Shown: positions 19,490 to 29,324, counted from the stretch's first letter. The stretch: DNA of 64,000 bases from Arcticibacter svalbardensis MN12-7 (GCF_000403135.1 NZ_AQPN01000103.1:16291-80290), one strand, 5' to 3'. Notes: generated by a model from the sequence alone, not told the origin. Numbers and translations: made by a program.

Positions 19490-20524
19490 ATGCGTATAAT
19501 GACTAATTCCGTTATTACACAAAAAGAGGAGTGGACAAATTATCTAAACAAATCTTATACTTATGACTTTTGTCATACCTGGCATTACCACTCGCTCAGC
19601 AAAATAGGGTATCCTTTGCTCTTTGTTTATCATCAACAGGATGACTTTATTGCTGTGCCCTTGCTCAAGAGATCCATAAAAAGCACTGATCTATTTGATT
19701 TAACATCTGTTTATGGTTATTCAGGTCCTGTCTCGAATAAATCATTTAATGCTATTCAAGAAGAGATGATGCTAAATTTCGAGCATTCCTTTAAAGAATT
19801 TATGAAGGCTGAGCGTTGCATCTGTGTGTTTTCAAGGTTAAATCCATTTATTGGCCAATCGGCTTTGCTGCAGCGAATTGGGTCTGTTTGCTGTAATGGT
19901 AAAACCATATACATGGATCTTCAACAGTCGCTAGAAGAACAAAGAGCTAAATATAATAAGCGATTACTGCGTCAGATCAGGCAGCTAAGAAAAGAAAATT
20001 ACGAAATAAAAGAGCACGATAGTCAACATGAAATAAAGGTTTTTACCCGGATGTATAAGGAAAATATGGATCGTTTATCCGCATCAAAGGACTACTATTT
20101 CGATGAAGACTACTTTTTCAAAATACTTCAAACCAAGGAATTCAACAGTAAACTAGTGCTGGTATATCATGGAACGGAAATGATCTGCGGGGCAGTAATC
20201 ATATGCTCCATGAATGTGATTCGAAATCATCTATCCGCCACAAACAAAGATTATCTGAAAGAATCGCCAAGTAAACTACTCACAGATGAAATTAGTGTAG
20301 TAGGCCGTCAAATGGGAATGAAATACTTTCATCTTGGCGGAGGAGTAGGAGGCAAGGAAGATTCCCTGTTCGCCTTCAAAGCATCTTTCTCCAATCTTTA
20401 TCTAGACGATCATCTCTGGTGTTTAATTGCTGATCAGGAAGCATACCAATTCTTAGTGAACAAAGGGAAAATAGAAGTCGATAACGGTTATTTCCCTTTG
20501 TATCGTACAGTACCCATTTATTAA
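19490..20524 (+). CDS. FemAB/GNAT-like acyltransferase, paralogue 1
   Basis: A 344-residue protein with a GNAT/FemAB-like fold. The N-terminal DFCHTWHYHSLS, GYSGPVSN and the C-terminal SPSKLLTDEI plus FHLGGGVGG segments are shared nearly unchanged with the paralogue at 22963. The arginine-rich YNKRLLRQIRQLRK helix before the second half is typical of FemAB-like proteins in exopolysaccharide clusters. No signal peptide is seen, so it should act in the cytoplasm. It probably transfers an acyl or aminoacyl group to an amino sugar, but the substrate is unknown. The two copies bracket genes 20619-22929. Confidence 0.72.
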   Translation: MRIMTNSVITQKEEWTNYLNKSYTYDFCHTWHYHSLSKIGYPLLFVYHQQDDFIAVPLLKRSIKSTDLFDLTSVYGYSGPVSNKSFNAIQEEMMLNFEHSFKEFMKAERCICVFSRLNPFIGQSALLQRIGSVCCNGKTIYMDLQQSLEEQRAKYNKRLLRQIRQLRKENYEIKEHDSQHEIKVFTRMYKENMDRLSASKDYYFDEDYFFKILQTKEFNSKLVLVYHGTEMICGAVIICSMNVIRNHLSATNKDYLKESPSKLLTDEISVVGRQMGMKYFHLGGGVGGKEDSLFAFKASFSNLYLDDHLWCLIADQEAYQFLVNKGKIEVDNGYFPLYRTVPIY

Positions 20525-20618
20525 ACCAACAACAAGCCTGATTCATATTATAATGCTCATCTAAGAGCACTGATTTATTGCTGCATAATTTCGCTAACCT
20601 GCTTAAATTTTAATCGTA

Positions 20619-21422
20619 ATGGAAAATAAATTTGACTACTCCCAGTCTTCTGTTCCATCCTTTATGCAATCTATTGATGGTTTTGGATGGGTTATTTACG
20701 AAAACGTATTAGAGCCCAAATTTATCGATGAGATCAACGATTCACTTGAAGAGGCTTATGAAAAAAGAAGGCAAATTCAGGTAAATAATGGGATTCATAG
20801 TAATATGGAAGGCACCCTTCACCATCTCCTGGAAAAGGATAATTTCGGATCCCGCTTTTTAGAAAAAATGTATTTCGATGAAGAGATGAAGGCTTTTCTT
20901 GGAGGCAACTATATCTTAAATTCTTTTGGAGGTGTGATGAATTCTAAAAATACAAAACCTTATGTGCAGAACATCCACCGAGATGTCAGGAGCTTTTGGG
21001 AAAAGGAAAAAATGATGATTCAGATGATGGTTCTGCTGGACGATTTTACACTGGCTAACGGTGCTACCTATATGTTATCCGGTTCGCATAAAACAGGAGA
21101 AAAGCCGGATGAGGAAAAATTCTATCAACATGCCGATAGGGCAGTCGCCAAAAGGGGAAGCATCATTTTATTCGATTCCAATCTATGGCATGCCGCAGGC
21201 AAAAATACCACCGAAGGTAACCGGAGAGTTTTAACTCTTGGTTTTACACGTCCTTATTTTAAACAGCAAATGGACTATCCCCGCAGTCTGGGATACGAAT
21301 ATGGAGAAAGTCTGAGTGACAACTTAAGGCAAGTAATAGGCTATAAATCAAGGATACCCGAAAATCTTTATGAGTTTTATCAACCATTAGAAAAACGCAT
21401 GTATCAACCCGGACAAGGATAA
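20619..21422 (+). CDS. Phytanoyl-CoA dioxygenase (PhyH)-like Fe(II)/2-oxoglutarate oxygenase
   Basis: A 267-residue cytoplasmic protein with the metal triad visible: H120 and D122 in IHRDV, and the distal His in LWHAAG (H191). A 2-oxoglutarate-binding arginine follows in NRRVLTLGF (about 202-203). The family hydroxylates varied small molecules. In a polysaccharide cluster a hydroxylated acyl substituent or sugar is the likely product, which is inference. It lies 95 bases after acyltransferase paralogue 1 and 12 bases before the DegT-fold gene. Confidence 0.82.
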   Translation: MENKFDYSQSSVPSFMQSIDGFGWVIYENVLEPKFIDEINDSLEEAYEKRRQIQVNNGIHSNMEGTLHHLLEKDNFGSRFLEKMYFDEEMKAFLGGNYILNSFGGVMNSKNTKPYVQNIHRDVRSFWEKEKMMIQMMVLLDDFTLANGATYMLSGSHKTGEKPDEEKFYQHADRAVAKRGSIILFDSNLWHAAGKNTTEGNRRVLTLGFTRPYFKQQMDYPRSLGYEYGESLSDNLRQVIGYKSRIPENLYEFYQPLEKRMYQPGQG

Positions 21423-21433
21423 TAATCATCTTC

Positions 21434-22405
21434 ATGCGAACTCATCCGAAACGATCAAAGGCAATTGGTGGCTACTTAGAAATGCAACTTCCTAAAGGGG
21501 AAGAGTACTACCCATCATTAATTAAGTTAAATACGGGAAGAAATGCCCTGGAATATATATTAAAAGTGAATAAATATTCTTTAATATATATCCCTTATTA
21601 CACCTGTGAAGTGTTGCTTGAACCAATTAAAAAAAGCAGGATTCCCTATAGCTTCTATACCATTGATCAAAACCTGGATCCTGTAATCGATTTCTATATT
21701 GCCCCTACAGAGTGTTTTTTATATACCAATTACTTCGGAATTAAACAGTTAACCGTTCAAAGATTAAGCGGGCAAATGCAAAATCTGGTAATTGATAATT
21801 CGCAGGCTTTTTTTTCAGAACCACTAGCCGGTATTGATACCTTTTATTCCTGCAGGAAATTCTTTGGCGTTCCCGATGGCGCCTATTTGCAGAGCAATAC
21901 CATCAGTAATCTGAAATTTGAAAGAGATGTTTCCTATAACAGAGTGTCACATCTGGTAAAAAGTATTGATTTGGATATAGAGGACGGGTATGAGGACTTT
22001 ATTGAAAACAATATGGTTCTTACTAACAATCCAATTAAAACGATGTCAGTTCTTACACAATCCATCTTATCCGGGATCGACTATGAAGATTGTGCACGAA
22101 TCCGAAATCGAAATTTTCGCATTTTACATCAAGCACTTTCTGGAAAAAACAAACTGGTATTAAATCCCGATGACAGTTACGCTCCAATGTCTTATCCGTT
22201 TTTAATAGAAAAAAATACGGTACAAAAAAAGCTAATCAACAAAAGAATCTATATCCCAACTTATTGGCCCAATGTCTTAAAGTGGACCACTCCTAAGATG
22301 TTCGAAAATTATCTATGTATCCATCTACTTGCGTTACCTATAGATCACCGACTTAATGACAATGATATGAATCGAATAATCAGCTATATAAACCTACTTA
22401 TATGA
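21434..22405 (+). CDS. DegT-fold PLP-dependent enzyme, divergent
   Basis: A 323-residue protein, shorter than true DegT aminotransferases (about 370-420). The order of landmarks is DegT-like: LNTGRNAL (about 32-39), IPYYTC (53-58), an aspartate in IDNSQAFF (D121) where DAAH normally lies, and a lysine in CRKFFGVPDGA (K142) where the Schiff-base lysine is expected. Both PLP contacts may thus be kept. Reaction unknown. The last four bases overlap the next start (ATGA), so it is coupled with the acetyltransferase at 22402, and the two may act in sequence on one amino sugar. Confidence 0.65.
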   Translation: MRTHPKRSKAIGGYLEMQLPKGEEYYPSLIKLNTGRNALEYILKVNKYSLIYIPYYTCEVLLEPIKKSRIPYSFYTIDQNLDPVIDFYIAPTECFLYTNYFGIKQLTVQRLSGQMQNLVIDNSQAFFSEPLAGIDTFYSCRKFFGVPDGAYLQSNTISNLKFERDVSYNRVSHLVKSIDLDIEDGYEDFIENNMVLTNNPIKTMSVLTQSILSGIDYEDCARIRNRNFRILHQALSGKNKLVLNPDDSYAPMSYPFLIEKNTVQKKLINKRIYIPTYWPNVLKWTTPKMFENYLCIHLLALPIDHRLNDNDMNRIISYINLLI

Positions 22406-22929
22406 ACAATTTAATCTACTTGAGAGCACTCCACCAGGATGATGCTAAAACTTCTTATGCCTGGCGCAATAACCCTTTAATATGGGAATTTACCAAGTTT
22501 CGAGCGGCACGACACATTACATTTGAGATCGAAAGCGCATGGATCAAAAATGTAATCAATAAGGACAATGAGTACAGGTTTGCAATTTGTATGAAAGAAG
22601 ACGGACGTTATATAGGAAACGTACAACTCATTGATTTAAAAGAGCACTCAGCGGAATTTCATCTTTTTATTGGCGATGTATCCTATTGGGGAAAGGGTAT
22701 TGGAAAAGAAGCTACCGATCTGATCCTTCAATACGGGTTTATAAATCTTGGCCTTAAATTTATCTATCTTCAAGTTCATAGAGAAAATTTACCAGCAATG
22801 TCTATTTATAAGAAGATTGGTTTTGTAGTGGTTAACAATACCGAAGAGTTTATAGATATGGAAATTCAACGAGAAAGTTATCAAACAGTGATTATTCCCA
22901 ACGACTTAAGCGATGTTTCAGCCGCTTAA
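22402..22929 (+). CDS. GNAT N-acetyltransferase (RimJ/RimL, PseH-like)
   Basis: A 175-residue single-domain GNAT. The acetyl-CoA loop is visible as YWGKGIGKEA, followed by YLQVHRENLPAMSIYKKIGF, the usual C-terminal half of the RimJ/RimL group. Relatives in polysaccharide clusters acetylate the 4-amino group of UDP-linked amino sugars (PseH-like). It overlaps the upstream PLP-enzyme gene by four bases. Confidence 0.85.
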   Translation: MNNLIYLRALHQDDAKTSYAWRNNPLIWEFTKFRAARHITFEIESAWIKNVINKDNEYRFAICMKEDGRYIGNVQLIDLKEHSAEFHLFIGDVSYWGKGIGKEATDLILQYGFINLGLKFIYLQVHRENLPAMSIYKKIGFVVVNNTEEFIDMEIQRESYQTVIIPNDLSDVSAA

Positions 22930-22962
22930 TAGCATTCCAAAGCACAAACCATATATAACCAT

Positions 22963-24012
22963 ATGATTTCTTTAATTACTGTTTTCCAAAAGAGGGATTG
23001 GACAAATTATGTTCAACAATCACTACAGTATGATTTTTACCATACCTGGTATTATCATTCTCTGATCAAAGACGACGAGCCAATCTTATTTGTCTTACAT
23101 GAAGGAGATGATTTTATAGCCTTTCCTCTGCTAAAAAGGAAGATTCCGAATTCTGATCTCTACGATCTTACTTGTGTTTATGGTTATACCGGCCCTATCT
23201 CAAATAGACGGCTTGATGATCTGCCAGCTCAGATGATGGATGATTTTAAATCTGAATTTTTGCACTATCTAAAGGGGGAAAAGATTGTTTCCGTCTTCTC
23301 ACGCCTGCACCCGTTTTTTCATCAGATTCCCTTAATGAAACATTTTGAAGGCGTTTGCGATAACGGAAAAGTGGTTATTCTCGATCTGCAGTTGCCTTTG
23401 GAAGAGCAACGATCAAAATATCAAAAAAGGGTATTAGAAAAAATCAGACAATTGAGAAGGCATGGCTTTGAAGTAAAAGAAGCACACAGTCAACACGATA
23501 TTAGTGCATTTGTAGCGATTTATACGGAAAATATGATTCGCATAGGAGCGACTGATTTTTACCTCTTTAATGAGGAATACTTCGAAGATCTACTAAGCTC
23601 AACTGAATTCGATAGTAAATTACTCATGGTGTACCACAACGGCGAACCTGTATGTGGCTCTGTTATAATATGTACACAAAATATCGTACAAGCACATCTT
23701 TTAGGCACACGAACAGACTATTTTAGGGACTCTCCAGCAAAATTACTTACTGATGAAATTAGCATTATAGGTCGCCAGTTGGGCATGCATTACTTCAATC
23801 TTGGCGGAGGAGTAGGATTTAAAGAAGACTCTTTGTTTTTATGGAAGTCCGCTTTCTCCAGTAAGTCCCTTGATTTTAAAAGCTGGCGCTATATTGCTGA
23901 TTTAGAAAAGTACAACGCCTTAGTCAATGAAGCAAACATAGATCCCGAATTAAATGTAGATTATTTCCCCTTATACCGTTATCACAACCCACAGGCAAAA
24001 CTCTATTCCTGA
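22963..24012 (+). CDS. FemAB/GNAT-like acyltransferase, paralogue 2
   Basis: A 349-residue paralogue of the protein at 19490, alignable end to end without large gaps. Shared blocks include YDFYHTWYYHSL, VYGYTGPISN, SPAKLLTDEISIIGRQLGM and FNLGGGVGFKEDSLF. Retention of two copies in one operon suggests two different acyl donors or acceptors rather than dosage. No signal peptide or membrane anchor. Followed after 29 bases by the 4,6-dehydratase. Confidence 0.72.
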   Translation: MISLITVFQKRDWTNYVQQSLQYDFYHTWYYHSLIKDDEPILFVLHEGDDFIAFPLLKRKIPNSDLYDLTCVYGYTGPISNRRLDDLPAQMMDDFKSEFLHYLKGEKIVSVFSRLHPFFHQIPLMKHFEGVCDNGKVVILDLQLPLEEQRSKYQKRVLEKIRQLRRHGFEVKEAHSQHDISAFVAIYTENMIRIGATDFYLFNEEYFEDLLSSTEFDSKLLMVYHNGEPVCGSVIICTQNIVQAHLLGTRTDYFRDSPAKLLTDEISIIGRQLGMHYFNLGGGVGFKEDSLFLWKSAFSSKSLDFKSWRYIADLEKYNALVNEANIDPELNVDYFPLYRYHNPQAKLYS

Positions 24013-24041
24013 GGTCAATTTATGTCGTTTATCTTATCGTT

Positions 24042-25991
24042 ATGAAGAAAGTATTATTTTGCGAAAAGGCCTATTCCCGGTGGCTTATTCTATTTATTGA
24101 TCTTTTTATTATTAACTGGGCATTTTCACTCTCCTATTTCATCACCTATAAATTTCAATACAATGAAATATTTCAGGATGGATTTATTCGTATGCTGGCC
24201 TTTTACAATATCGTTTCCTTAATGGTGTTTTTATCCTTGCGTATTCACACTGGAATCATCCGGTATTCGAATACAGAGGACATCTTCCGGATCTTTAAAG
24301 CCTTAATGATCAGTAGCGTTTTGTTTTGGGCAGCCAGCAAATTATTCATCATCCCTTATCTGACTCCCGAACTAAAGGTAATTGATGTCATCACTATCCT
24401 TAACTTTTTTACCGCTACCTCCTTGCTGATCATTTTAAGGACAGTGGTGAAAGGAATGTTTGCCTACCTCAAGGAGCTGGAATTAGAGAATTGTGAAAAT
24501 GTATTAATCTATGGATCAGATAAAAAGGCCCTTTTAATTAAACAAGCGTTTGAGTTTTCTCCTGTGAAACATTATCGAATTTTAGGCTTTATTGATAACA
24601 ACGAAGATCGAATCGATAAATACATTGAGCAGAAAAAAGTCTATTCGCCGCACTCTATTGAGTCACTCCGTCGCAAGTTTGGTATCGAAAAAATGGTGAT
24701 CATGAACGACTCATTAAATCAGGAGAGTCAGAAGATGGCAGTTGAAACCTGTATCAAACTGGGCATAAAAGTAATCGCTGTTCCCCCATCAACCGAGTGG
24801 GTGAATGGAAGACTCAGTTTAAATCAAATCAGGGATCTTAAAATAGAAGATCTTTTGCAACGTGATCCTATCATTCTTCAAAAGGATAATGTTTCCAGGG
24901 AGCTTTCAGGCAAACGGATCTTAGTTACCGGAGCAGCAGGCTCTATCGGAGCAGAAATAGTCAGGCAGCTTTTTAGCTATAACCCCGCTTCATTAATTCT
25001 CTGCGACCAGGCAGAAACCCCTTTACATGAATTGCAATTGGATATAGAAGATCATTTTCCAGGTCTTAAAGCTACTATCTGCATGGTGAATATCCAAAAT
25101 GAAAAACGTCTGAGACACCTGTTTTCGACTTATAATCCTCAAATTGTGTTCCATGCCGCCGCATTTAAACATGTGCCCATGATGGAAGGTAATCCTTCAG
25201 AAGCCATATTAACCAATGTACTAGGAACAAAAAACCTGGCCGATCTCGCAGTAGAATTTAAAGTGGAAAAGTTTATCATGATCTCTACCGATAAAGCAGT
25301 AAACCCTACCAATGTGATGGGTGCGTCAAAATGCCTTGCGGAGATGTATATTCAATCGTTGAATTTCTACCAGTTAAGGACCCATCCTATTGAAGAAATT
25401 CTTCAGACACCCGGCTATCAAGCCTCAGCAACCAAGTTTATTACCACCAGATTTGGTAATGTTTTAGGCTCTAATGGATCAGTGGTGCCACGTTTTAAAG
25501 AGCAAATAGAAAGGGGCGGACCTGTCACCGTTACCCACCCTGAAATTACCCGGTTTTTCATGACTATACCCGAATCCGTGCAGCTAGTACTCGAAGCATC
25601 AGCTATGGGAAAAGGAGGGGAGATTTTTATATTTGATATGGGAAAACCAATCCGGATAGTGGATATGGCGATAAAAATGATTCGCCTTGCAGGCCTATCA
25701 CCCGATCAGGATATTAAAATTGTATATACCGGTTTAAGGCCGGGAGAGAAACTTTACGAAGAACTTCTGAATAAAGAAGAGCTCGTGATGCCAACTTATC
25801 ATGCCAAGATTAAAATATCAAAAGGGATGCACTGCCAATTCTCATTTGTAAAGAAATCCATTGACGAATTACTGGTAATAAATCATATGGGTGATGATGT
25901 AGCGATGGTAAAAAAGATGAAGGAAATTGTTCCAGGATTTAAAAGCAATAATTCCGTCTACCATGAACTGGATAACCTGGTACTGAATTAA
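24042..25991 (+). CDS. UDP-sugar 4,6-dehydratase, membrane form (PglF/WbpM/CapD type)
   Basis: A 649-residue protein with three parts: four N-terminal membrane helices (about 12-135), a Rossmann domain (about 150-260) and a C-terminal Polysacc_synt_2 domain with the NAD loop VTGAAGSIG (295-303). In the active site the usual Tyr-x-x-x-Lys is Met-x-x-x-Lys (M427, K431 in NVMGASK), a known feature of the inverting or retaining 4,6-dehydratases PglF/WbpM. It makes the 4-keto-6-deoxy form of UDP-GlcNAc or similar for the aminotransferases at 977 and 4317. Last gene of the polysaccharide cluster. Confidence 0.92.
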   Translation: MKKVLFCEKAYSRWLILFIDLFIINWAFSLSYFITYKFQYNEIFQDGFIRMLAFYNIVSLMVFLSLRIHTGIIRYSNTEDIFRIFKALMISSVLFWAASKLFIIPYLTPELKVIDVITILNFFTATSLLIILRTVVKGMFAYLKELELENCENVLIYGSDKKALLIKQAFEFSPVKHYRILGFIDNNEDRIDKYIEQKKVYSPHSIESLRRKFGIEKMVIMNDSLNQESQKMAVETCIKLGIKVIAVPPSTEWVNGRLSLNQIRDLKIEDLLQRDPIILQKDNVSRELSGKRILVTGAAGSIGAEIVRQLFSYNPASLILCDQAETPLHELQLDIEDHFPGLKATICMVNIQNEKRLRHLFSTYNPQIVFHAAAFKHVPMMEGNPSEAILTNVLGTKNLADLAVEFKVEKFIMISTDKAVNPTNVMGASKCLAEMYIQSLNFYQLRTHPIEEILQTPGYQASATKFITTRFGNVLGSNGSVVPRFKEQIERGGPVTVTHPEITRFFMTIPESVQLVLEASAMGKGGEIFIFDMGKPIRIVDMAIKMIRLAGLSPDQDIKIVYTGLRPGEKLYEELLNKEELVMPTYHAKIKISKGMHCQFSFVKKSIDELLVINHMGDDVAMVKKMKEIVPGFKSNNSVYHELDNLVLN

Positions 25992-26343
25992 AGCATTAAA
26001 GATCCCTGTAGAGTTGTATCTGGAATAGATTTAAAATAAGGGTTTACCCAAAGTTTGCAGGACGCACACAAGTCTGATTTTAAAGTAGGATATTTCTTCT
26101 ACAAAGAATTGACATATTTGGCATTTATATTTTGAGCGTTAAGTCCTAAAGGAATGATTAGAAAGATCCATAAAAGCCAGCTAAGTGTTTTTTAAGCATG
26201 AGGAACGTTTTAGTGTCAAGGAATAAGTTTTACAAATTTCACAAATGTTTCCAACAATAGAAAAAATACACTTTGTTTTTATAGAACTAACCTGATTTTA
26301 ATATGCTAAATTTATTTTTGCATTTAGTATTTTAAATAGCATA
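25992..26343. other. Intergenic region closing the polysaccharide cluster
   Basis: About 350 bases with no coherent reading frame and no clear terminator hairpin. An octamer TATTTTTG (26313-26320), 24 bases before the next ATG, fits the Bacteroidetes -7 box TAnnTTTG, but I see no TTTG at the right distance upstream, so a promoter is only possible. Confidence 0.4.
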
Positions 26344-27429
26344 ATGAAAACAGGTACTTCAGCAATTCTCATTCTTTTAACAGCTTGCTCTTTACAGGCA
26401 CAAACAAAGGCACCAGACGATAGCTTTAAGCTCAATCAGATTCAAGTGATTGGATCCCATAACAGTTATAAACAGGCTATTGAACCTGCATTATTCAAAC
26501 TTATCCAGGCTAAAGATTCAACTAACCGTTTAGGTGGATTACAGTATGAGCATATTGCCATTACTGAGCAGCTTAATATGGGTCTGCGAAACTTGGAAAT
26601 CGATGTCTATGCTGACAGTAAAGGTGGTAAATATGCACATCCAAAGGGACTGGACTTAGTTAAGCCAGACCAACCCTATGACACAGCAGGTGTGATGAAC
26701 CAACCCGGATTTAAAGTATTACACGTCCCCGATATTGATTTCAGAAGTTCAAGTCTTACATTTGATGACTGCCTCCAGAAATTGAAGAACTGGTCGAACT
26801 CAAATCCAGGCCACATCCCTGTATTTATTACATTAGAACCCAAGGATGGCGAGAAAAACCGTTTTGGAACCACACCCGAAGCTTTTACACCAGCACTATT
26901 CGATGAGCTAGACGCCGTAATCCGTGAAAAGTTAGGTATAGATAAACTCATTACACCAGATATGGTAAGAGGCAATTTTAAAACTTTGGAAGAAGCGGTA
27001 TTAAACGGTAACTGGCCTAATCTTAAACAAGCCAAAGGTAAATTCTTATTTATTCTGGATAACAGTGATAAAAAGCGCGATCTCTATATGCAGGACCATC
27101 CCTCATTAAAAGGACGATTAATATTTGTCAATGCTGAACCAGGAAAACCCGAAGCCGCTACACTCTTCAGGAATAATTCAGCAGATCCGACCATTCCAGA
27201 ACTAGTCACAAAAGGATATATTATCCGTACACGTGCAGATTCAGATACTAAGGAAGCCCGTGCCAATGATTACACCCACTTTAAACAAGCACAAAATTCA
27301 GGTGCACAAATTATCACGACTGACTATTATAAGCCAAGTGCTTTTTTCCATTCTCCTTATCATATCATTTTTGAGGATGGTTCTTATGTGCGAAAAAATC
27401 ATTTATTTGAAAAACTTAACATCAAGTAG
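26344..27429 (+). CDS. Secreted PI-PLC-like phosphodiesterase (Ca2+-dependent, PLC-C1 type)
   Basis: A 361-residue exported protein. The signal region contains both a lipobox-like LLTAC (Cys15) and a possible signal-peptidase-I site after LQA, so anchoring is uncertain. The X-domain barrel shows the first catalytic His in IGSHNSYK (H39), RNLEIDVY for metal binding, and a second His in VLHVPDID (H127). Together these fit the PI-PLC-C1 family, which hydrolyses phosphoinositide-type phosphodiesters. It converges with the phosphoesterase at 27435, only five bases separating the two stops. Confidence 0.82.
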   Translation: MKTGTSAILILLTACSLQAQTKAPDDSFKLNQIQVIGSHNSYKQAIEPALFKLIQAKDSTNRLGGLQYEHIAITEQLNMGLRNLEIDVYADSKGGKYAHPKGLDLVKPDQPYDTAGVMNQPGFKVLHVPDIDFRSSSLTFDDCLQKLKNWSNSNPGHIPVFITLEPKDGEKNRFGTTPEAFTPALFDELDAVIREKLGIDKLITPDMVRGNFKTLEEAVLNGNWPNLKQAKGKFLFILDNSDKKRDLYMQDHPSLKGRLIFVNAEPGKPEAATLFRNNSADPTIPELVTKGYIIRTRADSDTKEARANDYTHFKQAQNSGAQIITTDYYKPSAFFHSPYHIIFEDGSYVRKNHLFEKLNIK

Positions 27430-27434
27430 GTTAA

Positions 27435-29324
27435 TTAATTAGAACTGATATCCTGCACTTTTCCTGTATCTAAATGAATTAGGAAATGATCAGCAGGAGC
27501 ATCGTGTAGAAACTTATCCAGGATCTTAAAAAACAGACCCAGCTTCTTTTGGAGCGGGTCTTTTTTTTGCCACTCTGGGTGATTTTCAAAGAAGCATTTC
27601 GAAAGTATCTGGTATTGCCTAACACGATCTACCCCAATATCGGCAAGGGCTAATTGATCCGCATTACGAATCCTGTAAAAGTCAGTAATCAGATCTAACC
27701 CATTCCACTTCTTAAAAGCAGAGCTTTTTAAACCGAGCTTCATTAACTTGGAATCAACTGTTTTCTCAGCCTTATTCCAAGCTTGTTTATAACGTTCCTT
27801 ATGCTTTAATATCGTATCAAAAGAAACTGAAAGGTTCATAGTTGCAAGCACCAGCAGGTCATCACCCGAAACAGGCAAGAGGAAATCTTTAAGCACCGGA
27901 GGCCAGTCGTCCGGAAGGAAACGCAACCGTACCAGTTCCCTGAGATGGAAATCGGTAAAATCATGATAACTTTTTGTTTGCAGGATGGTGCTATCCCAGA
28001 TGCCCTGCGCATGCTGACTCTCCAAAAATCGATGCTCCATTCTATAGAGATCAAAAAGATCATCAAACCGTGGTACTTGTGCAATCACGACAGTCTCAAC
28101 CTCTAAAACCTGATGAGGTCGAATAGTAAGCAATTTGTAGGCAGGAATATAAGCCGCTAAAGAAGGCGTTTGGATGTTAACCAAAGTATTGCCTTTTTGA
28201 GAGGTGTAAACACCCGTATCATTAATATGCATATGACCACCAAAATGAACCTTGATCCCCGCATCGGCAAAAGCAAGAGCAACTTCTTGCCTTGGAACAC
28301 GATCCAGTTGCCATTTACCTGCACCCATCATTTCCTTTATTTCTGGTGATGCCCCATCATTGAAGTCAACCATTGGGTAATGGCTAAAAGCAATTAAAGT
28401 CTTACCTTGTTTCCGCGCTTCAGCAGCTATTTTCTGCGTCCATTCAACCAGATGTTTTTTATGCAGCAGCACATTGTTATAACCTAAGTCTGCCTTCGGA
28501 TAAACATTCCCATCTAATGCCAAAAGCCAAAGACCCTTAACCGGTTCCACTACATAACTCACATCAGGCAATGTACGGCCGGGAGCGACCTCATAAACCC
28601 TTTTTTCTAATCCAGCAGCCTGTTTTGCTTTTTCATAGCTATAATCCAACGACGTATAACCACTAAAAGGAGTCGCCCAAAACAGATATTCAGATTTAGG
28701 ATAAAATCCAAATTCCCGTAACTGATCTGTGATGCCCAGATAGCCCATTTTAGCCAAATCTGGACTTACCACCACAGGAAGTTCATTTAGGCCAGGAATC
28801 TCAAACATCCCCATTTTACTATAAATCGCTTGTTTCCTGCCACCCTCACCTAAAAAATCAGATTTCCCTGCATCCTGAGAAAACGGACCAGAAGGATCAT
28901 GATTGCCAGTAGTGATAAAAAATTCAATCCCATACTTTTCGCTGTACTCTTTCAAAATACCTTTCAGACCCCTGATATGTAGCGGTTGCCCATCATCACT
29001 GTAATCACCAGGAAGTGCAACATAATGAATGCCCCGTTTGGCAATATCATCAAGCGCTGCCAGAAAAGCAAAATAATTCTCATTATAGATCCTGGTTGAA
29101 TGTAACTGTGCATCCATCGTTCTCAGCAGCGTGTACTTTCCGGTTTTAGGATTAAGTACCCCTTTGAAGTCGCTGCCTTTCAGTTCGCCATACAAATCCT
29201 GTAAATGAACGTCAGCCAAAAAAGCCACCTGCAGGGGCGCAGGAGCTGTCTGTGCTTGCAATGATGAACAAAACAAGCCAAGCACTATAAAGAGATAACC
29301 AAAAATATAGTTCATGTACTGCAA
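27435..29324 (-). CDS. Secreted calcineurin-like metallophosphoesterase
   Basis: A 629-residue exported protein (signal peptide ending near LQAQ, about residue 25). The dinuclear-metal motifs are in order: D38 and H40 in FLADVHL, GDYSDDG, GNHDPSG, FSHYP and GGHMH. About 200 residues follow the catalytic domain and are not recognised. Substrates could be nucleotides or other phosphomonoesters or diesters in the periplasm. Transcribed toward the PI-PLC-like gene, without a visible shared terminator. Confidence 0.85.
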   Translation of the reverse strand: MQYMNYIFGYLFIVLGLFCSSLQAQTAPAPLQVAFLADVHLQDLYGELKGSDFKGVLNPKTGKYTLLRTMDAQLHSTRIYNENYFAFLAALDDIAKRGIHYVALPGDYSDDGQPLHIRGLKGILKEYSEKYGIEFFITTGNHDPSGPFSQDAGKSDFLGEGGRKQAIYSKMGMFEIPGLNELPVVVSPDLAKMGYLGITDQLREFGFYPKSEYLFWATPFSGYTSLDYSYEKAKQAAGLEKRVYEVAPGRTLPDVSYVVEPVKGLWLLALDGNVYPKADLGYNNVLLHKKHLVEWTQKIAAEARKQGKTLIAFSHYPMVDFNDGASPEIKEMMGAGKWQLDRVPRQEVALAFADAGIKVHFGGHMHINDTGVYTSQKGNTLVNIQTPSLAAYIPAYKLLTIRPHQVLEVETVVIAQVPRFDDLFDLYRMEHRFLESQHAQGIWDSTILQTKSYHDFTDFHLRELVRLRFLPDDWPPVLKDFLLPVSGDDLLVLATMNLSVSFDTILKHKERYKQAWNKAEKTVDSKLMKLGLKSSAFKKWNGLDLITDFYRIRNADQLALADIGVDRVRQYQILSKCFFENHPEWQKKDPLQKKLGLFFKILDKFLHDAPADHFLIHLDTGKVQDISSN

